From Tillus elongatus (Eukaryota; Arthropoda; Insecta; Coleoptera; Cleridae), in assembly GCA_964006375.1 (NCBI GenBank), contig OZ023264.1, positions 172,396,295 to 172,460,294 of the forward strand: 64,000 nt of DNA. The letters run 5' to 3'. Below, one piece after another: positions 1 through 11,281 of the stretch. Position 1 is the stretch's first letter, and each line of letters starts with the position of its first letter. The notes under the pieces were generated by a model, which was not told where the DNA came from, searched no databases, and saw nothing but the letters and a program-made list of their open reading frames with translations. The position numbers and the translations under genes were made by a program.

Positions 1-59
1 AAAATGCAAAAATGCAATAATATGAGTTAGTATAAAAGTATATATGTTCTAAAACACAA

Positions 60-423
60 ATTTTAGGCCCATAAGTCTATGGGCCACTATATGATTGTCA
101 AACTAATTTTATAAGATGTAGCTCAAGATACCATATAATTAACGTATATAACTTTCTCTCCTATCTTGTATAATAACAGTTACATTGAGCTTTACCATAA
201 AAATGCGCCACCCTGTATATATTTAAACACATAAAAACTGAAACTAAACCAGATATGGGTTCTAGGGGGCCTAGCTGCGCTTATTTGAATAAATCTTTTT
301 AAAATTTATAGGTCGCGGTCTCCCCATTAAACAATTTTTTCTACAAAAATTTGCTAAAAAATATAGACCGTTCAACCATAAACGTAACTAAAACTACCGC
401 CAAAGCATCAGAGAAATCATTGG
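60..423 (+). repeat. TA-core element fragment (modules B, right arm, start of C)
   Basis: This stretch matches parts of a repeat found many times in the window. Module B comes first (a segment reading 'taagatgtagctcaagac' and ending CACCCTGTA near 221). A right-arm segment follows (agatatgggttctaggggg near 251), then the start of module C (accataaacgtaactaaaac near 375). The (TA)n tract usual in the family is almost absent here. Similar order is seen at 26500-26860. Confidence 0.7.
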
Positions 424-598
424 TGATAGAATCAACTTCCGAAACAAAGCGAAAATAGCTCGTTCTGACCCAAATATCGGATTTTTAAATGGAACGTGGT
501 ATTTTTTATTACATATTTAGGTTACGTGTAAAAAAAGAGGAAAATTTGATTCGACCCACTTGCCCGATAGATGTCACCGTTAGCTTTAAAAATAAATT

Positions 599-1027
599 TT
601 AACTGCTTTTAACACAAACCAGACCCAACGACAAAAACGTGGCTGTTGTGCGTGGGGAGAATGGATGGCAGAAAATGTAAGCGTTCGTAATGTTCAAAGT
701 GTGTGCGACCTTTATTTTCACACATTCCTGGATTCGTGTTCGAACGCTGTCGGCAGCTCGCAAGATTTTTACGCCATTCAACGACTGGCAGGCTTCCGGG
801 ATTCGTACCTTCATATCATCTTCTGCTGTGGGTGGATGTTCGTAAACAACATCTTTGACCCGACCCCAAAAGAAAAATACAGGGGTGTCAAGTCCGGGTA
901 CAGGTCTAGTACACCGTCCAGGGTACAGGTTATCAATGGCATTACGTGTTTCCAGCAAAAACTGGCTTTGACAACTCTGCTGGTTGAAACATGGAGGTTC
1001 AACAGCAGCCAAAATGTCGGGTGCCAT
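599..1027 (-). pseudogene. Mariner-like transposase C-terminal fragment
   Basis: The minus-strand frame encodes about 142 residues resembling the C-terminal half of a mariner-type (IS630/Tc1/mariner) DDE transposase. It has a stretch like 'FQQ..' (here FNQQ), a YPGR.. segment, then FFFWGRVKDVVY, matching the family's FFLWGYVKDVVY. A helical tail (TAEDDMKVRIPEA) and a final RIQECVKI segment, resembling RL..CI, follow. The catalytic DGA and PDLTPLDF motifs are mutated beyond recognition, so it cannot be active. The frame runs into the left inverted repeat, so the repeat includes part of the gene. The same family recurs at 6955-7830. Confidence 0.6.
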
Positions 1028-1035
1028 TTCGTCTC

Positions 1036-2665
1036 CTACCGGCTGCCTAATTTGCTGACTCTTATTGTGTTTGGGTTAAATTTGATTAGTTGTTCGAATT
1101 CGATGAGCCAGGCGTTGTAAGATTGAGGTAGCCGCTGAAGTAGGGGGGGGGGGGGGGCACCTTGAACAAAGAACGCACAAGCTGTTTTGCGATCGTCTAA
1201 ATAACATTGGTGGCGTAGAATATCCAGATCGTCGGCATTTATGGACCCAAACGTGGAAAGGAGAACATGCTGCCCAGTGTCTGCCACCGCATTTACGTCT
1301 GTGTTTGGATCATTGAAGGCACTATTTTCTTTCTCTAAATTGCTGACACGATGTCATATCTTGTAAATACATACACAACCAAGAGAACATATTTCATTTC
1401 ACCGATGCCGCGCTGAATGTCACGAATGAAATGCACTTTTTCCTGTTGATTACCTTTCTTAACTATTTCAATTGGTTGTTCGCTGGCGTATGAACAACCG
1501 ATAACACTAATAAATTAGTGTCGTCGCCAATCACGTCAGCTCTATGTCCTTTCTCTTCTTCATCAAGCTCTGTGCAAACTGTCAACGTGTCTGAATCACC
1601 CTGTGCTTGATGCGCTTTATAACCAGCTCTTTGCAAGTACAGTGTTCGGATAGAAATTACTTGCATTTTGTTCTTAGCATTAGCAAGAAATTACACGATG
1701 GAGGAGGCGCCCTTCACCAATAAAGTATGGCACTTTCCTTGGAACTGAGATGAGTTTATGTTTAGGCACCAAAACAGTAACCATTGAGGATTTGCTTCCC
1801 TTCCTCATAAAACCAGATTCGTCGAAAAGGGATTGAGGATAAGCACATCATTCAAATTTGGAGATCCTTGCCAGCTGCGCGTCACATGTTTCTGTGCACA
1901 CCATCCGGTATAAAAAAGTGTTAGGGTTTCCACGCACAGTATCGTTGCAAATTGTCTTGATTTTGTGATGGTGGCTAGATACTTCACCTCTTCAACGCTA
2001 CTAATCCAATGTCAAATGCTTTATCACAATTCACCTTTTCATCTGCCACAACCCCTGTTAATAAGGAAGACAGTTCAGGATTTGAAAAGGTGTTGCGTTC
2101 CCCAAGCCAAGAAATGAAAGTTTTTAGGTGTTTGGCATTCCGCTTCTGATTCACTTCTCTCAGATCTATGTGCTGCGCTGAAGAGGCGCTGCGAAATCCC
2201 ACAAATTCTTCCATCGCTTAAACTATCCGGAAATAGGATGGAATTGAGTTAATCCATGTTGCTCTCCCCTTAGTCAATCCACCGTTGCTATTCAGTGAGC
2301 TCATAAGAATGTGCTCTATCATCATGTCACCTCCAACTCCGGACCAAAACTTCTCAGTACGCCGGCTGGTAAAATCTCTACGAGTAATGAACAAATCTGT
2401 TTTGTAGCGTTCAATGAACTAAGAAGTTTTTAACGGTTTGGAGGTAGACGTTTGAAGGTTTAGCTTAGTTTTAGTGACCAGATACATGGAGGATAGGGAG
2501 CATTTGGTGCACACAAAAGAGGTGGAGGTGGAAGTTCCCACTCCTCTCTGCTCGCCCGAAAATTATTTCAACCATTTTTACGAACTGAACCCAAAACTTT
2601 TGCGTTTGCCCCAATCCTTTCGAGTGTTGCAACTGCTTTTCGAAACTACTCACAAAGTCGTTCAC
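1036..2665 (-). pseudogene. Decayed gene of an uncharacterised arthropod repeat-associated family
   Basis: Reading the minus strand from 2665 downwards, several blocks in shifting frames line up with an uncharacterised family common in arthropod genomes. In order they are: a helical start with FGRAERSGNFHLHLF and QMLPILHVSGH; a block with MMIEHILMSSLNSNGGLTKG; a block with EEFVGFRSASSAQHIDLRE and TGVVADEKVNCDKAFDIG; a block with DSDTL...GDDTNLLVLSVVH; and a C-terminal segment. The GDDT..LVL block resembles a nuclease-like (PIN/FEN1-type) core reported in such proteins, which is recollection. Stops and frameshifts separate the blocks, so it is a pseudogene. It lies inside the long-inverted-repeat composite. 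Confidence 0.55.
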
Positions 2666-2777
2666 TGCTGTGAACTGTCTTATATCTTTAGCCAGTGCAT
2701 AACTTTTTAAAAGCTGAATATATATGCTTCAGATCGTCTTTTTCAATACATATATAAGCGTCGTTTGTCTTTTTCTA

Positions 2778-2985
2778 TTATTTTTTATTTCAACAACACA
2801 ACACAAGGGTTCACAGTCTAAATGCTATCCTACCGTGGGTGTCGACAAAAAGAAAAGAGGCAACTTGTTAATTCTGGACTTGAATTTCAGGTTCGGAGGA
2901 CAACGAAAAACATGCGCCGGCAAGGAATTCCACAACTTGGAAGTCCTCACTGAATACATTCGCCCGGCTTGTCTGTAATTTTGAA
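2778..2985 (-). mobile_element. Jockey/CR1-type LINE, 3' end fragment
   Basis: On the minus strand this encodes SKLWNSLPAHVFRCP.., then LKFKSRINKLPLF, and ends with the 3' untranslated segment and A-rich tail (ttttatttcaacaacac on the plus strand). The same tail is seen in the larger copies at 15.2, 41.1, 56.1 and 60.9 kb. Only the last ~60 codons and the tail are present: typical 5' truncation, here inserted in or beside the decayed gene. Confidence 0.8.
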
Positions 2986-3459
2986 GACATTCGCGTAACA
3001 CCATGAGCATAGCGACACCTTTCTCGTAGGAGAACGTATTTGCTTTGTCAAAAATGACACTTAGATGATTTCACGAAGTAGTGACTAGATGATTAAGGAA
3101 TTTTTGACAGTAATGTCTGTTGCTGACATTTCCATGTTTACATCTGGTATTTGTTTGGTAGATATTTGTTTTCGTTTTCTGAAAACCAGGAGTGTGTGAA
3201 TCAAGGTGTCTGCCAACCAGTCCCTCCACACACAACAGAACTGTCCTTGTCGTTGGGTCTGGTTTGTGTTAGGAGCAGCTAAAATTTATTTTCAAGGTGA
3301 ATAGTGACATCTATCTGGTAAGTGGTTCGGATAAAAGTTTCTAATTTTGTGTACATGTCACTTAAATCTGTGATAAGGAATACCATTTTCCATTTAAAAA
3401 TCCAAAATTTAGGTCGGAACGACCCATTTACGGTTTGTTCTGGAAGTTAGCTCTATCGC

Positions 3460-4387
3460 ACGACAAGGTAATTAAGTGACTTTTACTAAAAACCTTTATA
3501 AATAAAAACCATAATCTCCGTCAATATTACCCAGATGATTTTGGGCAAGTCCGCCAATGTAACAGCCACCGTTTCGGTGCAATCTTTAAAGTCAATTTCA
3601 ATTACCGTACCTTTGGCTAGACATTATTTTATGTGACATACATTTGATCAAAGCACCTTTGTGCATCGCTTCCTTCAAGTCTTTGATACATGGGACGCTA
3701 GTAGTTCAGTATAATGGAGCTGATATGTCAGAGAGCGCTCGTCACTTTTTAAACATCGTTTTGTATTATTAATGACATCATGAATTGTGAAAGAGCTAAC
3801 CTAAGAACCAATCTCTAAATTGAAAAACATAATACGAAACCATTACACTGCAGGCTTCTGTAATGATAGGTAGGGGATGAATGTAATTTTCGGGTATTAG
3901 GTAGTTACAATAAACTGAGAATACGTATCACGAGAGAATCTTTACGCTCGCAGTCTCTTTTGTAGACGAAATTTGGTTTAGAACATAACAGGATTTCTGT
4001 ATGGATGTTTTGGGCTATTTATATATGCGAAGCTTGTTACTCTTGAGTTTTCTGTTTGCAAACATAGTCTTAAATTCGCCTGACAAATAAAGGTTTTAAT
4101 TTGGGGTAATTCGTTTAAAATAATTAAAAAAAAATCTAACTATTTAATTATTTCTTTCAGCGGTAGTGTACGTTATTTCGTCAAATTTTGACAGAATTTT
4201 AGACAAATTCAAACAAAGTCATACGCGCGAATTACCTTTTTAGTTAACACAAATCCATTTTTAAAACGATTTTATTTTACTCAAAATATACTGAATCTCC
4301 AAAAATCTGAAAACCCAAGAAATGATAACAATATTGAAAAAATTAAGTACAATTTGGAGAACCCAATTCATCTCTATACAGTTTTTT
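3460..4387. other. AT-rich stretch without recognisable gene
   Basis: No convincing coding frame, tandem repeat or known element end is seen. The last ~50 bases share the aatttggagaaccca segment found upstream of the hammerhead-like motifs at 10.5 and 59.3 kb, so they belong to the PLE terminal repeat. Confidence 0.4.
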
Positions 4388-4433
4388 GACCTGTCGATCG
4401 TTTCGCTAACAAAGTTAGAGTCATTAGAGGGAT
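4388..4433 (-). ncRNA. Degenerate hammerhead ribozyme-like motif of a PLE terminal repeat
   Basis: The reverse strand reads CTAATGA, then a hairpin (CTCTAAC loop GTTAGCG, one mismatch), then GAAACGATCG. This is the hammerhead core order CUGAUGA, stem II, GAAA, with one change in the first box. Penelope-like retroelements are known to carry hammerheads in their terminal repeats. It lies downstream of the minus-strand PLE gene at 4879-5760. The altered core predicts weak or no cleavage. Confidence 0.5.
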
Positions 4434-4489
4434 GAATAGCCTATGTTAATAAATATTATTTCTAAACGTCATAACGTCTGGGACTGACA

Positions 4490-4530
4490 TGGTTAAATGA
4501 AATTAAAGGCTTTTACTACCAGACAAACTG
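4490..4530 (+). repeat. Inverted repeat arm flanking a PLE (left)
   Basis: These 41 bases (starting tggttaaatgaaattaaagg) are the reverse complement of 5823-5863 with one mismatch. The two arms bracket the PLE coding region and include a tract reading ttttactaccagacaaact. Inverted terminal copies are a known arrangement in Penelope-like elements. Confidence 0.75.
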
Positions 4531-4878
4531 ATTTTTTTTTTGGAGTCACATGGGTCTCTAGATAATTTAATTCCAGAAATACAAACCGAAAATGACAAGT
4601 GACAAGTGACATAACAACAAGAAGTGACAGCTGGAGACGGCTGTCAGAGAGAGTCTCATCGGAACGGAGAGAGAACGAAAGAAACAGCCGATCTTTGCTC
4701 TATGGCTGGAATCGATCACACGTCATACGGGCACTACCATTGAAAGTTCCAGTCAGGTTTCTGCAAATGAAAGTATATTCACTCAGGATTTTCTGTATGT
4801 GAAGAGAAGGCTATTCTTGAACTCGGTACCAAAAGAAGCACTTTTATTATGTGGAGCTAGAGCACTAACATTGAAAGT

Positions 4879-5760
4879 TCATTCAATAAGGTTTCTGTAA
4901 ATGGAAGGAAAGTTAATACTGCTGGTGTTTGAAACATTAAGAACATTCTTATTGCAGCCATTTATGTATCTGTAGATCTCCATTTCTTCTAGAACAAACT
5001 GTTCCATACCAAAACTAGATAGGTGGAGGATTCTAGCGTCGTTCTCATTTTCAAAGGTGTGGCCGCTATCTCTGAGGTGGCAACCGAAGACAGAAGTGGT
5101 ATTGTCGACATTGTTTCTGCTTCTAAGATGTTCAGGGACCCTGGTTCCTAGCGCTCTTCCCGTTCTTCCTATATAAACAGCGTTACATTGGGGGTCCCCA
5201 CAGGTGAGACAATATACACCTGACTTCTTGAGGTGAGGAATACAATCCTTATTATGAACCAGAATTTTCTTAACAGTATCCCTTGACCTGTATGAGAACT
5301 TGACATTGTCTCTCTTTAAGACACGAGAGACTGTAGCAGTGATTGAACCACAGTATGTAAGAGAAGAGTATGAGGGTCTCTCTGATTGGGCTGGCGAGAG
5401 ACTGGAACTTGTCTCTCTCAAGAGCTGACGGCTCTTTTTTCTTATCAATCTGTCTATCAAATCGACAGGGTATTTATTATTTACTGCTAGCTGTTTAATA
5501 ACATTGAGCTCGTTATTAAAGTTCGTCCCCGACAGTAGGACTCGAAACAGTCTATCAATTAGATATCTTATGGACGCCAATCTGTGGGACATGTGGTGGC
5601 AAGATCTATATGGGATTAGGTGGTCTGTTTGTGTGGGTTTTCTATATATGTCGAATTCAATTGAGTTCTCCTTTCTTGTTAACTTCAGATTCAGAAAACT
5701 GATGGACATGTTCTCTTCAAGTTCCATTGTGAAGTTAATATTGACATGTAGATCGTTCAA
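4879..5760 (-). CDS. Penelope-like element, RT C-terminus plus GIY-YIG endonuclease (5'-truncated)
   Basis: An open frame of 293 residues. Residues 1-60 match the end of a Penelope-type reverse transcriptase: SISFLNLKL, then the motif IYRKPTQTDHLIPYRSCH at about 38-55. A basic linker follows. Residues 181-265 form a GIY-YIG nuclease: GVY at 181-183, YIG at 196-198, Arg207, and acidic residues at 258-259. A CxxC pair at 184-187 and histidines at 228 and 234 fit the zinc-binding insert known in endonuclease-bearing PLEs. The upstream catalytic RT motifs are missing, so the Met start is arbitrary and this is a 5'-truncated copy. Inverted arms (4490-4530, 5823-5863) and a hammerhead-like motif at 4388 surround it. 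The remaining frame is uninterrupted, suggesting a relatively young insertion. Confidence 0.85.
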   Translation of the reverse strand: MNDLHVNINFTMELEENMSISFLNLKLTRKENSIEFDIYRKPTQTDHLIPYRSCHHMSHRLASIRYLIDRLFRVLLSGTNFNNELNVIKQLAVNNKYPVDLIDRLIRKKSRQLLRETSSSLSPAQSERPSYSSLTYCGSITATVSRVLKRDNVKFSYRSRDTVKKILVHNKDCIPHLKKSGVYCLTCGDPQCNAVYIGRTGRALGTRVPEHLRSRNNVDNTTSVFGCHLRDSGHTFENENDARILHLSSFGMEQFVLEEMEIYRYINGCNKNVLNVSNTSSINFPSIYRNLIE

Positions 5761-5822
5761 TCAACCGAGAAACAGGTGAAGCTGCTCTAAGGTACCTGAC
5801 CACAACACCAACACGTCGTTGT

Positions 5823-5863
5823 CAGTTTGTCTGGTAGTAAAAGCCTTTAATTTCCTTTAACCA
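5823..5863 (-). repeat. Inverted repeat arm flanking a PLE (right)
   Basis: The reverse-complement partner of 4490-4530 (40 of 41 bases match). It lies just beyond the 5' side of the truncated PLE frame. Confidence 0.75.
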
Positions 5864-6140
5864 AATGTTAATAAAGACTAGAAGTACTATTTATGTGTTA
5901 GTTGCCAAGCAGTTGCGAACAGCGTCCTCTAGGAAGGTATACAGACAGACCCGCACTGTTGAGTCTTCAATCCCTATGATTAAACTGCATACCTGACAAT
6001 GTTATACTGTGCGTCGTTATTAAATATTCCTTCTAAGAAGTACAGGCTGGTTATTGAGATATCAGTTCGAACAATGGACTACATATAACCGGAAGTACTC
6101 TATTCATCGAAACGTTTTTGTTCAAATTTCTCACGATATA

Positions 6141-6560
6141 TAAGCTCGTAAGCATCTAGCAGCCTGACATTTTTGACTAACTTTAGATTTTCTTTATCTA
6201 CATGATGATTATTATCCCAAATATGCTGAGCAATACATGATATGTCAACATAGCCATATCAAATTGCGCTAAATGTTCTTTAAATCTAGTTTCAATAGTT
6301 CTTTTAGTTTGCCCAACATATTTAAGTTCACAACCCTTACTATATATATATAAGCTCGTAAGCATCTAGCAGCCTGACATTTTTGACTAACTTTAGATTT
6401 TCTTTATCTACATGATGATTATTATCCCAAATATGCTGAGCAATACATGATATGTCAACATAGCCATATCTAATTGCGCTAAATGTTCTTTAAATCTAGT
6501 GTCAATAGTTATTTTAGTTTGCCCAACATATTTAAGTTAACAATCCTTACACAATCCAGA
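6141..6560 (-). pseudogene. PLE GIY-YIG fragment, tandemly duplicated (2 x 210 bp)
   Basis: Two head-to-tail copies (6141-6350 and 6351-6560) differ by only a few bases. Each encodes, on the minus strand, KYVGQTKRTIETRFKEHLAQ and, after a single-base frameshift, SCIAQHIWDNNHHVDKENLK. These are the core and distal part of a Penelope GIY-YIG nuclease. The same frameshift (a lost A) is in both copies, so it predates the duplication. This PLE subfamily matches the ones at 11.3 and 60.6 kb, not the one at 4.9 kb. Confidence 0.8.
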
Positions 6561-6954
6561 ATCAAGTTTTCTATATATTTTGAGACTTTTTCCGCCTTTT
6601 AGTAAAAAAAAAAATCGAAATTTTTATCAACAATATTCCACCTTTACACATTCAACCCCTAGTTTAATTTCAGCACAGAATACCAGATGTTTGATGAAAT
6701 AAAAAGTTTTCTAATAAATACACCCTAAAACGTTATATTACTCGAGTTTTAACGAAAAAAAATTCAATTTTAGCTAAATCATCCTTACCCGCTAAAGCGA
6801 TTTTACCTAAAAACTATTCGAGCCGTTTGCTTGTCAAGTGCTAACTGTACACCAAATTTGAAGAGGTTATCTCAATTCCTTCTAAAGTTATCGTGGCTAC
6901 AAACAGAGAGACATACAGACAGACAGATCGACAGCCAAGAGATCTAGCGGGCCA

Positions 6955-7830
6955 TTCTACGAAACCTTTTCGTCCAATCCACTTTTGTGGAAAGACTTCG
7001 TGTAAATACTCCCGTACTTGAAGAGCAAAGTGGGGCGGTGCACCGTCTTGTTGAAACCATATCCTTTCATGGGGAATATTAAGTTCCATTACATTTGGAT
7101 ACAGTTCTGCTAACATTGGGACAACCTGTTCTCTTAGGATTTCTAAATATCTTGGACCGTTTAGATTTTGTATAAAATAGGTTTAATTACGTGATCACCA
7201 ATGATACCAGCACAAACGTTCAACTTCTGAGGACGCTGAGTGTGCGCTTGTCCAATCCAGTGGGGGCTTTCGGCAGCCCAGTATCTGCAATTTTGCCTGT
7301 TTACATCGCCATTAAAAAGAAATGTTTCTTCATCGGAAAACAGAACGTCAGCATAAGAAATAACATTTATATGTAACAAGTCCAGCAGTTGTTCACAAAA
7401 TGGCAGTCTTCTATCAGAATCACCGCCAATCAATTATTGAACGCGTAGTAGTTTATAGGGATGCATTTTTTCGGTTTTGAGACACCTTAAAACTGTTTAT
7501 TGACTAACATCATTTTCACATGCAACTTGACGGGTAGAAGTTGTTGGTTCTTCTTGAAAATCCAATAAAATATTGAGTTTTACATCTTCTTCAACAAACT
7601 TTGGTCTCCTAGACAGTAGTTTAACGTGTCCATAATCACAAAATTGTGAATGTATCTTAGACACAATTCCCTGGGTTAGGTCAAGTAAAGGGGGTGGGGG
7701 TATCTGGATGTTTTTCATTAAATAGGTTAACAACTTGTGCCTGTTTTCTACGCATAACACCATACGCAATCACCATTAATATTTCTGCTCGCAGAGTTTC
7801 AGTCAAGTATCGCATTATTATACCAAAAAT
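6955..7830 (-). pseudogene. Mariner-like transposase pseudogene
   Basis: Reading downwards from ~7830: an N-terminal helix-turn-helix region (GIVSKIHSQF..YGHVK, then STRQVACENDVSQ); then DRRLPFCEQLLDLL; the first catalytic aspartate in VLFSDEETFLFNGDVNRQN; and the second in IWFQQDGAPPHFALQVREYL. The reading ends at EWPARS, where the third-acid motif (PDLTPLDF) should begin, and runs into unrelated DNA. Stops separate the blocks. A transposase of the IS630/Tc1/mariner superfamily, mariner side, dead by truncation and stops. Confidence 0.8.
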
Positions 7831-8640
<810 letters not shown>

Positions 8641-9180
8641 TGATAGAGGCTTCATAAAGAGTTAGCAAACTGCATCACATGGCCGGTCATATTTAAAAAG
8701 CTGGAATCTCGTTTTTTCCTTGCTACAAAAGATAGAAGTACAGGAATAAAGCGTGTACTAATCAAGCGATAATAAAGTGAAAATCCTTTTATAATTTGAT
8801 TCAACAGCATGCAAAGCCAAGTCCTTAATTATTTTTTCATTCATGCCAAACTAAACAAAGAACCTAACTCTGATGATTTACTCTTGTATTTAAACTGTAG
8901 ATGAAAAAGTGAGGATTTAGAGTAATTCTCGTTAATTCAGTTTAGCAAAATGAAATTACTACTTAAGCTCTTCTAACAGAGCTTTTGTTGAGTGTCCGCC
9001 ATGTCGCGGTATGAATATTCATGGAATGAAGTTATCCCATAACTTGCATGGGAGTTGTCGTCCCATTCAAGCTGATAGAGCTATGTGCTACTAGTTTGTG
9101 AAGGGTATATCATCTATATAATATTTCGATAAAAGGAAAGTCACTCCAACTTTGATTTTATATTCCGCTAACAATAAAAA
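8641..9180. other. No recognisable gene
   Basis: AT-rich sequence without coding motifs or repeats shared with the rest of the window, as far as can be read by eye. Confidence 0.35.
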
Positions 9181-9182
9181 AC

Positions 9183-9541
9183 TCTGGACGCAGCAACTTG
9201 TGGAAGTAAATTTTCATAAAAATGTTTTTAATTACAAATATATCGCTCTAATGCGAGCAGGCATCAATTTGGTTACCGGTATAGCCTATATAATTTAGAG
9301 ACCTAAATTTTGGTACATGGTTCACTCTTTATAATACAAATACGTGCACCAAATTTGGTTGCCCTCACTTTGTTATTTCGGAGATATGAATTTTTTTAGG
9401 AAGAAAATACAAAATTTTCTGGGAAAACCGTGTCCGATTTTCCTGGGTAACGAACATATCCAAGCCACTTGCAAAAGGAAGGTACTCACCAAATTTGATC
9501 AAGATCGGTCTATTATTTTATTATGTTTTGGGTTATCGGTA

Positions 9542-9627
<86 letters not shown>

Positions 9628-10437
9628 ACGGATCTTCCCATTAGTGAATTTTTTAAAGAAAATTCCCTAGAAAAGAAAATTTGAATCACCAACGATTTAC
9701 GGGCCAGCCTGTAATTGTAGAAATATTTTTTTAAGATGTAGCTGAAGACACCCTATAATTAATGTATACAATTTTTTTCCGTGTCTTGCATAATAACGGA
9801 TATATTGGGCTTTAACAATTTTTTACGAAAATTCGACAAATATGATATACCATTAACCGATAAACTCTATAGTCAACACTACTGCCAAAGATCAGAGAAA
9901 GGGTCTATTTGAAATGAATTTTCTGGGAACATTTTAGTAAAATGAAGGACAATGACGATTGAAACTAAGACTTCAGGCTTTATAAAACATTCTTCTTGAG
10001 ATATTTGCCTTCCAAATCTCATATTATTTTCAGGTTCATTGCCTAAATATTATCAATTTTGACGTTTAAAATCACAACTTTGACGTTTTGAGGAAAACTC
10101 AATTTTTTTTATAAGCCTGTAACTTTTTTGTCCTTTAATCTACAGAGTTTTGGTAGGTAACTTACGTATGATGATATAAACGCGCGTACCAAATTTGGTT
10201 GCCCTTACTTTGTTAATTCCGGAGATATAATTTTTTTCCATTTTTTCGAAAGAAAACACAAAATTTTCTGGGAGAACCTCGGCGGATTTTCCTGGTTAAC
10301 GATAAACATATAAAGTCTGAAACCGACCTCGGATTTGGGTTCCAGGGGTCCTAAATAGCGCTCATTTGAAGAAATTTTTTCAAAATTCAAAAGTCGAGAT
10401 CTCCTCATTGGTGATTTTTGTAAAAGAAACTTTACTA
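9183..10437 (+). mobile_element. TA-core elements, two joined copies
   Basis: Order: a degraded copy of the GGACGCAGCA terminus (9186), a short internal block, a left arm (ccaaatttggttgccctcac), (TA)n (9544-9624), and a short right arm ending in the palindrome near 9640-9668. A second unit follows directly: module B (tgggcc-like end, 9695-9810), module C (cgataaactctatagtc), a left arm (10190-10300) and a right arm to 10437. In the second unit the (TA)n tract is missing, with gataaacatataaagtctg joining the arms. No protein is encoded. Confidence 0.7.
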
Positions 10438-10527
10438 AAACAAATACACTATGTGAAAACTGGAACACGTGATGAGCACTGATAAGTACACTTGGAGAAC
10501 CCAAATCACCACAATACATATGTCAAA

Positions 10528-10573
10528 GACCTTACGATCGTTTCGCTGACAACGTCAGCGTCATCAGAGGATG
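10528..10573 (-). ncRNA. Hammerhead ribozyme-like motif of a PLE terminal repeat
   Basis: The reverse strand reads CTGATGA, then a hairpin (GCTGAC-GTT-GTCAGC), then GAAAC, then ACGATCGT, which is self-complementary and can form the short stem III seen in dimer-acting retroelement hammerheads. A base A follows at the expected cleavage position, then AGG, which can pair with CCT just upstream of CTGATGA as stem I. All conserved core boxes are intact. It lies 3' of the minus-strand PLE remnant at 11282-11775. Confidence 0.75.
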
Positions 10574-11281
10574 AAAAATTCTAAATTAAAACCAACCGCT
10601 ACTGTGTATTTATATCACACCTAGGTAACGAACTAATCCGAAGTAAAAGTTGTAGTCGGCGACCATCGTTTGTCTATTGTGTCAATATTGAACGGGCGAG
10701 GTCGAAGAACTACTTTAGTCTTCTGGTTGAAGTTTATTAGCTTTTATCTAATCTAAGGATAATGGGCGTAAAATAAAAGGTACAGAGATATTTAAGGAAG
10801 CTACACGTTCTTTTTGATCTAAAAATTTCACTATGTGAATATTGGAGCAACTAAAAAAGCCGACATGCACATCTGGCGAACAGATCAATAACATCCGCTC
10901 ATCTATTTTAAAAAACAAACCGAGTGTTTGGCTCAAAATGTTAGCTTTAACAAATGATAAATAATTCAAATAAAATTCTTCTTAAAAGAAGTATTTATAT
11001 TGATTATTAATTCTACGTAAAAACAAATATTTATATTGACTTCTTGGATAAAAAGAAAACGAAAGGGGGCCTTTAAGTCGATAACCAAATGTAGAGCTTA
11101 GTATCTGAATAGACCGGCCGAGTTATTGACAATAATTTATTATTCTGCCAGACAAATCAGGAGTGTTTAGCTGATCAAACGGAAAGTGAAAATAAAGGGC
11201 TTGAAATTAAAGGTGCTGCACGATTTAATAAAGTTTTGTTCTTAATCGACCTTGATATATAAATACTTTCAAAATAATCAA

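Larger units (their letters stand above)
424..3459. mobile_element. Composite element with ~235-bp terminal inverted repeats
   Basis: The left end (about 424-661) is an imperfect reverse complement of the right end (about 3222-3459). Shared landmarks include acaaaccagacccaacgac, gatagatgtcac and ggatttttaaatgga. Between the ends lie a mariner-type transposase tail, a decayed protein gene of another family and a LINE 3' fragment, all on the minus strand. No clear target duplication is visible at the outer edges. A DNA transposon with long inverted ends and later insertions is the simplest reading; a chance inverted duplication is an alternative. Confidence 0.65.

Noticed and set aside
1141..1159. 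G-run as a regulatory quadruplex
   Set aside because: A single homopolymer run, in a dead gene; like the C-run at 27570 it is more likely slippage or a sequencing artefact.
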